A stretch of 64,000 nt of DNA from Neogemmobacter tilapiae. Lineage in GTDB: Bacteria; Pseudomonadota; Alphaproteobacteria; Rhodobacterales; Rhodobacteraceae. Of the stretch, positions 54,218 to 61,800 are shown piece after piece. The notes beneath the pieces were generated by a model that worked only from the letters and a program-made list of their open reading frames with translations, was not told where the DNA came from and searched no databases. The stretch is from positions 62,001 to 126,000 of the forward strand of contig NZ_BMYJ01000010.1 in the NCBI RefSeq assembly GCF_014652215.1. The letters are read 5' to 3'. Numbering within the stretch: position 1 is the first letter of the stretch; each line of letters opens with the position of its first letter. Both the position numbers and the translations under genes were made by a program.

Positions 54218-54919
54218 TCAGGTCAGCGAATCAATCAGTGCGGGCAGGGCACCAAGGTCGGAAATCCGCCGAAAGCGGGGATGATCCTCGGGCGCATTGG
54301 CTCGCTCAAACGCCCATTCCAGCTCATGCGGCACAAAGACACCCCAGCCCCCGGCCTCCAGCATCGGCAGTACATCGGATTTCATCGAATTGCCGATCAT
54401 CATCGCCTGATCCGCCTGCAAACCATGGCGCGCAAAGGCCCGCACATAGACCTCTGGCGTCTTGTCCGAGACGATTTCCACGCCGTGAAACAGCTCACCC
54501 AGGCCCGATTGCGCCAGTTTGCGTTCCTGATGCAGCAGGTCGCCTTTGGTGATCAGCAACACACGAAAGCCCGCCTCATGCGCATGGCGCACCGCTGATT
54601 CGGCATGCGGCAAAAGGTCCACCGAATGCGCCAGCATGTCGCGGCCCATACCCAGAATCTGCCCGATCACCCCCGCGGGCACCCGCCCCTCGGTCACTTC
54701 AATCGCGGTTTCGATCATCGACAGGGTGAACCCCTTCACCCCAAAACCATAGGCCCCGATATTGCGCCGCTCTGCCGCCACCAGCCTTGTTTCCAGATTC
54801 GCGGCATCCGCATGCGGGGCCAGCAATTCCAGAAAACGCGCCTGTGTCATGCGAAAAAACGCCTCATTTTGCCAAAGCGTGTCATCGGCATCAAAGGCAA
54901 TGGCGGTCAGTTGCGACAT
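54218..54919 (-). CDS. HAD family hydrolase (subfamily IA)
   Basis: The 233-residue protein has motif I AFDADDTLWQNE (about 8-19; DxDxT with Asp-Asp-Thr), motif II LLITKGDLLHQE (about 121-132), Lys in SDKTPEVYV and motif III MMIGNSMKSDVLPMLEAGG (about 171-189). It is a small-molecule phosphatase of unknown substrate. It converges on no gene within 200 bases; the gap 54015-54217 holds nothing I recognise apart from the promoter region of the carboxypeptidase gene. Confidence 0.88.
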   Translation of the reverse strand: MSQLTAIAFDADDTLWQNEAFFRMTQARFLELLAPHADAANLETRLVAAERRNIGAYGFGVKGFTLSMIETAIEVTEGRVPAGVIGQILGMGRDMLAHSVDLLPHAESAVRHAHEAGFRVLLITKGDLLHQERKLAQSGLGELFHGVEIVSDKTPEVYVRAFARHGLQADQAMMIGNSMKSDVLPMLEAGGWGVFVPHELEWAFERANAPEDHPRFRRISDLGALPALIDSLT

Positions 54920-55025
54920 GGCTTCCCCTTTGGGCGCAGTCCCCCTTTCGCGCCTAGCAGAATCGACTATATTGGAAAAGCGTTGACGGGCCGCGAATCC
55001 GGCCCGCCCCCATCCGGAGAATGTC

Positions 55026-55376
55026 GTGGATAGCCGTCCGCTTCACATGTCAGGCGATGATCCCGCGGGCAATGGCCCCGAGGATGACGCACGGGTGATG
55101 ACCAAAACGCGGGTGCGCACCGAGCGCCCGCCGATGTATAAGGTCATGCTTTTGAACGATGATTACACGCCGATGGAATTCGTCGTGCATGTGCTGGAAC
55201 GGTTCTTTGGGCTGAACCATGCGCAGGCGTTCGAAATCATGCTGGCGGTGCATAAAAAGGGGCTGGCCGTCGTGGGCGTGTTCAGCTTTGAGGTGGCAGA
55301 GACAAAGGTGGCGCAGGTGATGGATTTCGCCCGCCGTCACCAGCATCCGCTGCAATGCACCATGGAAAAGGAATAG
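55026..55376 (+). CDS. clpS: ATP-dependent Clp protease adaptor ClpS
   Basis: The 116-residue adaptor brings N-degron proteins to ClpAP. The core is [27 protein letters not shown] (about 35-61, cited as [15 protein letters not shown]), then the [19 protein letters not shown] segment (about 77-95). The first 30 residues are a flexible tail. The start at GTG 55026 has CCGGAGAA before it; ATG 55047 is an alternative. No clpA follows. Confidence 0.95.
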   Translation: MDSRPLHMSGDDPAGNGPEDDARVMTKTRVRTERPPMYKVMLLNDDYTPMEFVVHVLERFFGLNHAQAFEIMLAVHKKGLAVVGVFSFEVAETKVAQVMDFARRHQHPLQCTMEKE

Positions 55377-55395
55377 GCCGCAGCGTCGGCCGCCC

Positions 55396-56379
55396 ATGCG
55401 CAGCACCCGCCTGAACCTTGCCCTTGAAAGCGGCCTTGTCGCTGTGCCGGATGGCGTGATCGCCGTCTATGGCCCAGACGGCAGCGAAGACCTGCACGCC
55501 TTTCCGCGCGATCAGGTGGTGGCCGTCACCTCCGACTATCTGCTGACGCAAAGCCTGACGGCCCAAGGATTCAAAGTGGCCCGTTCCGCGCCCGATGCGG
55601 CGCTTGCCGTGGTCTGCCTGCCCCGCGCGAAGGCCCATGCCCATGCCATGCTGGCCGAGGCGGCAAAGGCTCCGATGGTTCTGGTCGATGGGGCCAAGAC
55701 CGATGGCATCGAACCGCTCTACAAAGACCTGTCAAAGCGCGTGGATGTGACCGAAGCCCTGTCCAAAGCCCATGGTCGCGTCTTTGCCTTTCCCGGCACC
55801 GAGGCGCTGACCGAATGGGCTGCCCAAGACATCACGCTGCCCGATGGCTTCACCACCCGCCCCGGCGTCTTTTCGGCGGATGGGCCAGACCCCGCCTCGG
55901 TCCTTTTGGCCCAAGCCCTGCCTGAAAGGATGCCCGGCTACGGCGTCGATCTGGGCGCTGGCTGGGGCTATCTCGCCCGCGCCGTGCTTTCCCGCAAATC
56001 GGTGAAACGCCTCGATCTGGTGGAAACCGATGCCAATGCGCTGGACTGCGCCCGCCTCAACATCCAAGACGAACGTGCCCGTTTCATCTGGGGCGACGCC
56101 ACAAAGCACCGCAGCGATGGCTATGCCGATTTCGTCGTCTGCAACCCGCCCTTCCACCGCGGCCGTCAGGCAGACCCTGCCCTCGGCATCGCCTTCATCG
56201 CCGCCGCCGCCGGGATGCTTGCCCGCGAAGGCGAGGCTTGGTTCGTCGCCAACCGCACCCTGCCTTACGGCGATGCCTTCCGCAGCCATTTCAGCACGGT
56301 GACGGAACTGCCCGGCACCAACGCCTATCGCCTGATCCGGGCGACCCATCCCCTTCGTGCCCGCAAGGCAGGAGCCTAA
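55396..56379 (+). CDS. RsmC-like class I SAM methyltransferase
   Basis: The 327-residue protein has an N-terminal pseudo-methyltransferase half and a catalytic half with GYGVDLGAGWGYLARAVL (about 180-197), an acidic strand end LVETDANALDCARLN (about 210-224) and the base-flipping motif VVCNPPFHRG (about 246-255). This is the two-domain RsmC/RlmG architecture that methylates guanine N2 of rRNA. The rRNA position is not proven. It lies 19 bases after clpS and 3 before the SDR gene. Confidence 0.87.
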   Translation: MRSTRLNLALESGLVAVPDGVIAVYGPDGSEDLHAFPRDQVVAVTSDYLLTQSLTAQGFKVARSAPDAALAVVCLPRAKAHAHAMLAEAAKAPMVLVDGAKTDGIEPLYKDLSKRVDVTEALSKAHGRVFAFPGTEALTEWAAQDITLPDGFTTRPGVFSADGPDPASVLLAQALPERMPGYGVDLGAGWGYLARAVLSRKSVKRLDLVETDANALDCARLNIQDERARFIWGDATKHRSDGYADFVVCNPPFHRGRQADPALGIAFIAAAAGMLAREGEAWFVANRTLPYGDAFRSHFSTVTELPGTNAYRLIRATHPLRARKAGA

Positions 56380-56382
56380 ACC

Positions 56383-57189
56383 ATGTCCTTTGCCCTGACC
56401 GGAAAAACCGCCATCGTCACCGGGGCCGCCAATGGCATCGGTCTGGCCGTCGCCCGCCATTTCGTCGACAAGGGCGCGAATGTCGTCTTTGCTGATATGG
56501 ACGAAGACCGGCTTGAGGCCGAGGTGGGCGACGATTCGCGCAGCGAGGGTCGCATCCGCATGTTCGCGGGCGACCTGCGGCAAAAACTGAACATCGTGAA
56601 CCTGCTGTCGGCCACCGTCGATGCCTTTGAACGGGTGGACATTCTGGTCAACGCCAGCCGTCAGATAGCCCTGTCCGAACCCCTGCACATTGAAAACGAT
56701 GGGGTCGAGGCCCTGTTGCAGCAGAACCTGATCACCAGTCTGCGCATGTCGCAACTGACCGCCAAACGCATGATCGCCGAAGCGGCGCGTCTTGGCGAGG
56801 AAAAGGCCAATGGCACAATCATCAACCTGTCCTCCATCGCCGCTGTGCGGACTCAGGCCGAACTGATGGGCTATTCCATCGCCTGCGCGGCGGTGGATCA
56901 GATGACGCGTTCCCTGGCCGTGGCTTTGGCCCCCAAAGGCATCCGGGTGAATGCCTTGGCCTTTGGGTCGGTGATGAGCGCCAGCTTGCAGCACGGGCTG
57001 AAAGAAAACCCCGGCTATCGTGACATCATCACCGAATGCACGCCGCTTGGCCGCATCGCCTCGGCGCAGGAACTGGTGGAAACCTGCCAGTATCTGGCCT
57101 CCGATGCCTCCAGCTTCATGACGGGGCAAGTCTTGACCATCGACGGCGGCCGCAGCCTGATCGACCCCGTCGCCGCCCCGGCGCACTAA
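56383..57189 (+). CDS. Short-chain dehydrogenase/reductase family protein lacking the catalytic lysine
   Basis: The 268-residue protein has the SDR cofactor motif TGAANGIG (about 14-21), NASRQ, the active-site Ser in INLSSIAAVRTQ (about 146-157) and Tyr in GYSIACAAVDQ (about 166-176). The usual YxxxK here reads YSIAC, with a TGC codon, so the catalytic lysine is missing. The rest of the fold, including GQVLTIDGG, is intact. It may bind cofactor without ordinary redox catalysis, or use a different residue. Its stop lies in a tandem 23-bp repeat. Confidence 0.87.
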   Translation: MSFALTGKTAIVTGAANGIGLAVARHFVDKGANVVFADMDEDRLEAEVGDDSRSEGRIRMFAGDLRQKLNIVNLLSATVDAFERVDILVNASRQIALSEPLHIENDGVEALLQQNLITSLRMSQLTAKRMIAEAARLGEEKANGTIINLSSIAAVRTQAELMGYSIACAAVDQMTRSLAVALAPKGIRVNALAFGSVMSASLQHGLKENPGYRDIITECTPLGRIASAQELVETCQYLASDASSFMTGQVLTIDGGRSLIDPVAAPAH

Positions 57190-57234
57190 GAAGCCCCGCC
57201 CCGGCGCACTAAGAAGCCCCGCCCCGGCGCACTA
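57175..57234. repeat. 23-bp tandem repeat (2.6 copies)
   Basis: The unit starts GCCCCGGCGCACTAAGAAGC and ends CCC. Copies are at 57175-57197 and 57198-57220, with a partial copy at 57221-57234. Each copy contains the APAH-stop end of the SDR frame. The array fills the gap to the stop of the convergent lipoprotein gene, so it arose by duplication of the 3' end. Confidence 0.9.
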
Positions 57235-57636
57235 TTCCGGATATTGCGCCCGGCAGGCCTTCACCATTGCCTCGGCTTGCCCCGCCAGCTTCTGCCGCTG
57301 TTCCTGCAACCCGGCCAGCTTGCGCCGCTCGGCCCCCGGATCAATCGCCTCGGGTTTCGTCACGGTTGTCGTTTCATCCTCAAGGCACAGCGTTTCCACC
57401 ACCACCGGCTTGCCCTTCTTGTTGGTCGTCTGGCGCAGGCAGCTTTCCCAACTGGGCCGCGTCACGGTCGTTTCCCGCAAGGCATAGCCCCGCGCCAGAT
57501 TGCCCTGAACCTCGGCAATCAGCTTGTCCACCGTGCGCAGATCGCGGGTGTTCCGCGCAACGCACTGTTCTTGCGGTGTCCCACAGGCGGCCAGAAAGGC
57601 CAAGGCGACAAGCGGCAAAAGGCGCGGCGTGATCAT
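57232..57636 (-). CDS. Putative lipoprotein of unknown function
   Basis: The 134-residue protein has a lipoprotein signal (LLPLVALAFLAACGTP, lipobox LAAC, about residues 15-18). The mature part is rich in charged residues, with cysteines at CVARNTRDL, CLRQTT, LCLEDE and ACRAQYPE, and a coiled-coil-like C-terminal helix (AERRKLAGLQEQRQKLAGQAEAM, cited as LAGLQEQRQKLAGQ). I do not recognise a family. It faces the SDR gene and is divergent from hemF. Confidence 0.7.
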   Translation of the reverse strand: MITPRLLPLVALAFLAACGTPQEQCVARNTRDLRTVDKLIAEVQGNLARGYALRETTVTRPSWESCLRQTTNKKGKPVVVETLCLEDETTTVTKPEAIDPGAERRKLAGLQEQRQKLAGQAEAMVKACRAQYPE

Positions 57637-57718
57637 GGCACGATCCCTTCTCTTCGGCTAAAGCCAAGTCTGAGACGCCGACGCAAACCGCGCAAGGGCA
57701 AAGACAGGGGCAGCTGCG

Positions 57719-58579
57719 ATGGACCATGATTTCGACGACCGCAAAGCGCAGGCCAGCGCATGGTTCCGTGCCCTGCGCGACCAGATCGTCGCCGCCTTTG
57801 AAGGGTTAGAGGATACAACCGACAGCCCCCACCCCGCCGGACGGTTCGACGTGACCCCAACCACCCGCCCCGATGGCGGCGGCGGCTTGATGTCCGTCCT
57901 GCGTGGCGGGCGGCTCTTTGAAAAGGTCGGCGTCAATGTCTCCACCGTCCACGGTTCCTTGGGCGAACGCGCGCAAAAGGCCATGGCCGCGCGCGGTGTG
58001 CCGGGTATGGATCAGGATCCGCGTTTTTGGGCCAGCGGCATTTCCCTCGTCGCCCATATGCAAAACCCGCATTGCCCCGCCGTCCACATGAACACCCGCA
58101 TGTTTTGGACCCCCCATGCCTGGTGGTTCGGCGGCGGAGCCGACCTTAACCCCTGTATCGAATATGCTCAGGATACCGCCCATTTCCACGCCGAAATGGC
58201 CAAGGCCTGCGCGGCAGAATCAGGGCTTTATGATCGGCTGAAAGCCTGGGCCGACGACTATTTCTTCATCCCCCACCGTGGCCGCGCCCGTGGCGTTGGC
58301 GGCATCTTTTATGACGACCGGAATACCGGCGACTGGCAGGCCGACTTTGCCTTCACCCAAAAGGTCGGCCAAGCCTTCCTTCCCGCCTTCGCCCCCTTGG
58401 TCGAACGCCGCCGCAGCATGGCTTGGGGCGATACGGAAAAAGACACACAGTTGATCCACCGCGGTCTCTATGCCGAATACAACCTCGTCTATGACCGGGG
58501 CACGAAATTCGGGCTGGAAACTGGTCATGACGCCAATGCGGTGCTGATGAGCCTGCCGCCGCTGGCAAAATGGGTATAA
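57719..58579 (+). CDS. hemF: Oxygen-dependent coproporphyrinogen-III oxidase
   Basis: The 286-residue enzyme decarboxylates coproporphyrinogen III with O2 in haem synthesis. It has GGGLMSVLRGGRLFEKVGVN (about 54-73), VHMNTRMFW and WWFGGGADLNPC (about 138-149), FFIPHRGRARGVGGIFYDD (about 182-200) and YAEYNLVYDRGTKFGLETG (about 254-272), the classic HemF motifs. Length is usual for bacteria. TATAAT at 58575-58580 overlaps its stop codon. Confidence 0.97.
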   Translation: MDHDFDDRKAQASAWFRALRDQIVAAFEGLEDTTDSPHPAGRFDVTPTTRPDGGGGLMSVLRGGRLFEKVGVNVSTVHGSLGERAQKAMAARGVPGMDQDPRFWASGISLVAHMQNPHCPAVHMNTRMFWTPHAWWFGGGADLNPCIEYAQDTAHFHAEMAKACAAESGLYDRLKAWADDYFFIPHRGRARGVGGIFYDDRNTGDWQADFAFTQKVGQAFLPAFAPLVERRRSMAWGDTEKDTQLIHRGLYAEYNLVYDRGTKFGLETGHDANAVLMSLPPLAKWV

Positions 58580-58580
58580 T

Positions 58581-58650
58581 GCAACTAAATAGTTGCGTAT
58601 CTTTGGGTGATGCGTAATATGCATCCATATGGTTGCATATGAGGGATGCC
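58581..58650. promoter_or_regulatory. Promoter and candidate ArsR operator of the SRPBCC-SRPBCC-arsR operon
   Basis: A perfect inverted repeat GCAACTAAATAGTTGC lies at 58581-58596. GTTGCGTAT (58592-58600) and GTTGCATAT (58632-58640) repeat its right arm. TTGCGT (58593-58598) and TAATAT (58615-58620), 16 bases apart, form a usable promoter, so a protein on the inverted repeat would cover the -35. The arrangement fits autoregulation by the ArsR protein encoded third in the operon. Confidence 0.5.
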
Positions 58651-59112
58651 ATGCAGAACAAGATCACCCGCTCGACCGACATCAGCGCCACGCCCGAACA
58701 GGTTTGGGCCGCTTTGACCGATCACCGCCGCTTTAGCCAATGGTTTGGGGTGCAGTTGCAGCAGCCGTTTGAGCCGGGTCAGCAGACCCAAGGCCCGATG
58801 CAGCTTGTGGCCTGTTTGGGGCTTATCCTGAAAATCGACGTTCTGGCCATGGACGCGCCGCACCGCTTCGCTTGGCGCTGGCCCGCCTTTGACGCCGAGG
58901 CCCATGCCTATAGCTATGATCAGCCTTGGACCGAAGTGGTTTTTGACCTTAACCCTATCGCCGGTGGCACGCGGTTGACGGTGACCGAGACCGGCTTCGC
59001 GGCTTTGGGTGGCGGGCTGGCGGCGCGGGCCTTGGCCGGGAATACAGACGGTTGGGCGTTTCAGTTCGACCGGCTGGAACGGTTCTGCACGGAAAGGCAG
59101 GCGGCCGAATGA
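58651..59112 (+). CDS. SRPBCC family protein (AHSA1-like), first of a tandem pair
   Basis: The 153-residue protein has the pattern ITRSTDISATPEQVWAALTD, FSQWFGVQL, and LTVTETGFAALGG near the end, typical of AHSA1-like SRPBCC proteins found with ArsR regulators. GAGGGA lies five bases before ATG 58651; ATG 58639 is less likely. Its stop overlaps the next start (ATGA 59109-59112). It resembles the next protein closely, so they arose by duplication. Confidence 0.85.
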   Translation: MQNKITRSTDISATPEQVWAALTDHRRFSQWFGVQLQQPFEPGQQTQGPMQLVACLGLILKIDVLAMDAPHRFAWRWPAFDAEAHAYSYDQPWTEVVFDLNPIAGGTRLTVTETGFAALGGGLAARALAGNTDGWAFQFDRLERFCTERQAAE

Positions 59113-59567
59113 CGCCGGACCGCATCACCCAGCAAATCACGATCAAGGCCAGTGCGCGGCGGGTCTGGGCCGCCCTGACCGACAGCCAGCAATTCGGCCA
59201 CTGGTTTGGCGCAAGAATCGACGGGGCCTTTGCGCCGGGCAAAACGGTGCAGGCGGAAATGACGATGGAAGGCGTCGAAGGGCTGGCCTTCGGCATACGC
59301 GTTTCAGTGATGGACGCGCCGCAGGACTTTGCCTTCTTCTGGCCCGCCTATGACTTTGCCGAAAAGCGTGACCGCAGCGATTTGCCTTGGACAAAGGTGG
59401 AATTTCATCTTGAAGCCACACCCACGGGCACGACCGTCACCGTCACCGAAAGCGGCTTTGACGCCTTGGGTGGTACCTTTGGCGCGCGGGTGCGGGCCGA
59501 GAACAATGACGGTTGGGCGGTGCAGTTGCAGCGACTGGCCGATTTCAGCGGGGCGCAGAATGCTTGA
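59109..59567 (+). CDS. SRPBCC family protein (AHSA1-like), second of a tandem pair
   Basis: The 152-residue protein reads ITQQITIKASARRVWAALTD, FGHWFGARIDGAF, WPAYDF, VTVTESGFDALGG, matching its upstream neighbour motif by motif. The ligand is unknown. The start ATG 59109 overlaps the previous stop; the C-terminus overlaps the ArsR gene by 8 bases. Confidence 0.85.
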   Translation: MTPDRITQQITIKASARRVWAALTDSQQFGHWFGARIDGAFAPGKTVQAEMTMEGVEGLAFGIRVSVMDAPQDFAFFWPAYDFAEKRDRSDLPWTKVEFHLEATPTGTTVTVTESGFDALGGTFGARVRAENNDGWAVQLQRLADFSGAQNA

Positions 59568-59913
59568 TTTCAATCTAGATCACGCCGCCCGGGGCTTTGC
59601 TGCCTTGGGCGATGCCACCCGCCTGACCCTGTTCCTGCGGCTGGGGCAGGGGGAGGGAGCGACCATCACAGAACTCAGCGCGGGTTTGCCCGTCACCCGA
59701 CAGGCGGTCACCAAACATCTGACCGTGCTGCACGAGGCGGGGTTGATTGACTGGCAGAAACAGGGTCGGGCGGCGCGTCTTCGGGCACGGCCAGAAAGTG
59801 TCGCCGAAATGCAGAAATGGCTCGATCAGATCGGTCGCGAATGGCAGGGCACCCTTGCGCGGTTCAAAGCGCATGTCGAAGCCGGGCTTCCCCCGACCAA
59901 GGACCAAGGCTAG
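59560..59913 (+). CDS. ArsR family winged-helix repressor
   Basis: The 117-residue protein is a small ArsR/SmtB-type regulator: FAALGDATRLTLFLRLGQG (about 13-31), LPVTRQAVTKHLTVLHEAGLID (about 43-64, recognition helix), then WQKQGRAARLRARPE. No metal-binding ELxxC motif is present, so it is of the kind paired with SRPBCC proteins and probably responds to another signal. It is third in a tightly overlapping operon. Confidence 0.9.
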   Translation: MLDFNLDHAARGFAALGDATRLTLFLRLGQGEGATITELSAGLPVTRQAVTKHLTVLHEAGLIDWQKQGRAARLRARPESVAEMQKWLDQIGREWQGTLARFKAHVEAGLPPTKDQG

Positions 59914-59935
59914 GCTGCCGCAAAAAGGGGGCCCT

Positions 59936-60538
59936 ATGTCCGCCGTTGCCAGCTTTGCCCTAACCGCCCTGATCGTCGAACTGACCCCCGGCCCCAACAT
60001 GGCTTGGCTCGCACTGGTGTCCGCCAGCGAGGGGCGCAGGCCCGGCTATGCGGCGGTCGTGGGCGTGGCTTTGGGCTTGGCGGTGGTTGGCCTGCTGTCC
60101 GGCTTGGGGCTCGCGGCGCTGATCGCAGGCTATCCCCCGGCCTATCAGGCCCTGCGCTGGGGCGGCGTCGCCTATCTGCTTTACCTCGCATGGGACGGTT
60201 GGCGCGACGCAGGGGCCGATGACAATGGTCCCGCGCCGGGTTCGCCCCTTGGTGTCTGGTTCCGCCGGGGTTTGATCACCAATCTTCTGAATCCCAAGGC
60301 TGCGGTCTTCTACATCGCCGTCCTGCCCGAATTCCTGCCGCCCGAGGCCAGCACCCCCGATGTGCTGACCCTTTCCGCCCTCTATGTCGCCGTCGCCACC
60401 GCGATCCACGCCCTGATCGTCACCGCCGCCGGATCGGCCCATGCCCTGCTGGCCGACCCCGCGCGCGAAAGGCTGATCCGCCGCGTGCTCTCACTCGCCT
60501 TGGCGGCAGTCGCCTTCTGGCTATTTCTCAAGACGTGA
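59936..60538 (+). CDS. LysE family amino acid exporter
   Basis: The 200-residue membrane protein has the RhtB/LysE pattern ELTPGPNMAWLALVSASEGRRPG (about 15-37, cited as LTPGPNMAWLALVSASEG), about six hydrophobic segments, and ITNLLNPKAAVFYIAVLPEF (about 115-134). It should export an amino acid or related molecule. AAAAAGGGGG lies just before ATG 59936. Its 3' end overlaps the opposing aminotransferase gene by 18 bases. Confidence 0.88.
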   Translation: MSAVASFALTALIVELTPGPNMAWLALVSASEGRRPGYAAVVGVALGLAVVGLLSGLGLAALIAGYPPAYQALRWGGVAYLLYLAWDGWRDAGADDNGPAPGSPLGVWFRRGLITNLLNPKAAVFYIAVLPEFLPPEASTPDVLTLSALYVAVATAIHALIVTAAGSAHALLADPARERLIRRVLSLALAAVAFWLFLKT

Positions 60539-61732
60539 CCGCATCACCCGCCCCAATCGCGCCATGCCTTCGTCAATCTGTGAAGGGCTCGCGCAAGAAA
60601 ACGACAGCCTCAGCGTGTTGCGGTTCGATCCATCCGCAAAGAACGCCCCACCCGGCACAAAGGCCACCTTTTCGGTGGCAATCGCCCGCGCCAGCAAGGC
60701 CGCCCCGTCCATCGCTTCGGGCAGCGTCAGCCAGATGAACATGCCCCCCTCCGGCCGCGTCCAGCTTACCCCTTCCGGCATCTCCCGCGCCAAGGCCGCC
60801 AGCAGCGCATCGCGCCGGGCGGAATAGGTCGCGTGCAGCCCCGCCACATGGCGATCAAACAGCTTTTCCGCCACCTGATGCGTCACGATCTGGTTCAGCG
60901 TCGCCGAATGCAAATCCGCTGCCTGTTTCATCAAGACCAGCCGCTGGATCACCGGCTTCGCCGCACAGACCCAGCCCACCCGCAACCCCGGTGCCAGCGT
61001 TTTGGAGAACGATCCGCAATAGATCGTCCGCGTGTTCTCAATCCCCCCCGACCGCGCCACGTCCAACGCTAGGATCGGCGGCACCGCCTCGCCGTCATAG
61101 CGCAGCGCCTGATAGGCACTGTCCTCGATCACTGCGATCCCCATCGCCTCGGCCCGGTCCAGCAGCGCGTGGCGCTGGGCCAAGGGCAGTGTCTCCCCCG
61201 TCGGATTGGCAAAATCCGGCGTCAGATAGGCAAACTTCACCGCGCCCGGTGCCGCCGCATCCACCAGTTCCCCCGCAGGCCGATTGTCCAACGGGTCCAG
61301 CCGTTCATAACGTGGCTCATAGGCGTTGAACGCCCCCAAGGCCCCCAAATAGGTCGGCCAACCCACCATCGCCGTATCCCCCGGCGACAGCAGCAGCTTG
61401 CCCAGATAATCCAAGGCCTGCTGCGACCCCGACGTAATCAGAATGTTCTCTGCCCCGCAGGGCACCCCCAAAGCCGCCATCCGCGCGGCCAGCCATTCCC
61501 GCAGCGGCAGATAGCCCTCACTTACCGAGTATTGCAGCGCACTATTCGCCAAAGGCCCCGCCATCACGCTGGCGAAGGTCTCGGCAAAAGCCTGCGCCGG
61601 AAAAAGTGTCGGATCCGGAATTCCGCCCGCAAAGGAAATGATGTCCGGCTGATCCAACAGCTTCAAAAGCTCGCGAATCTCGGACGCTTTCATCCGCGCC
61701 CCCCGGCTTGCCAGCAAAGTGTTCCAGTCCAT
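60521..61732 (-). CDS. PLP-dependent aminotransferase, LysN-like (candidate 2-aminoadipate transaminase)
   Basis: The 403-residue fold-type I enzyme has IISFAGGIPDPTLFP (about 31-45), QYSVSEGYLPLREWLA (about 66-81), ITSGSQQALDYLGKLLLSPGD (about 98-118, cited as ITSGSQQALD), TPDFANPTGETLP (about 172-184), DSAYQALRYDG, the PLP lysine in CGSFSKTLAPGLRVGW (about 236-251) and LRLSFSCASPSQIDEGM near the end. This is the LysN / ARO8-like group, whose members transaminate 2-aminoadipate or aromatic and branched amino acids. The substrate here is inferred. Its start codon and ribosome site lie in a long hairpin (see separate entry). Confidence 0.85.
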   Translation of the reverse strand: MDWNTLLASRGARMKASEIRELLKLLDQPDIISFAGGIPDPTLFPAQAFAETFASVMAGPLANSALQYSVSEGYLPLREWLAARMAALGVPCGAENILITSGSQQALDYLGKLLLSPGDTAMVGWPTYLGALGAFNAYEPRYERLDPLDNRPAGELVDAAAPGAVKFAYLTPDFANPTGETLPLAQRHALLDRAEAMGIAVIEDSAYQALRYDGEAVPPILALDVARSGGIENTRTIYCGSFSKTLAPGLRVGWVCAAKPVIQRLVLMKQAADLHSATLNQIVTHQVAEKLFDRHVAGLHATYSARRDALLAALAREMPEGVSWTRPEGGMFIWLTLPEAMDGAALLARAIATEKVAFVPGGAFFADGSNRNTLRLSFSCASPSQIDEGMARLGRVMRSRLEK

Positions 61733-61780
61733 TCCATCCTCCCCTTCGCCCGACGATGCTGGCGGGGTGAGGATGGAATG
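61730..61780 (-). promoter_or_regulatory. Leader hairpin sequestering the ribosome site and start codon of the aminotransferase
   Basis: In the transcript CATTCCATCCTC (61780-61769) is perfectly complementary to GAGGATGGAATG (61741-61730), which contains the Shine-Dalgarno GGAGG and the ATG. Inner CCC/GGG and CGCC/GGCG pairs, with 1- and 2-base bulges, lengthen the stem to about 19 pairs. It occupies the 68-base gap after the DMT transporter gene, same strand. Confidence 0.6.
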
Positions 61781-61800
61781 TCAATATTGCTGACCTATGA

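Noticed and set aside
57637-57718. FNR-type box upstream of hemF
   Set aside because: No TTGAT-N4-ATCAA-like sequence; only a short GGCT/AGCC repeat is present.
58575-58580. TATAAT overlapping the hemF stop as the main promoter of the SRPBCC operon
   Set aside because: No -35-like hexamer lies 16-18 bases upstream; the TTGCGT/TAATAT pair downstream is better.
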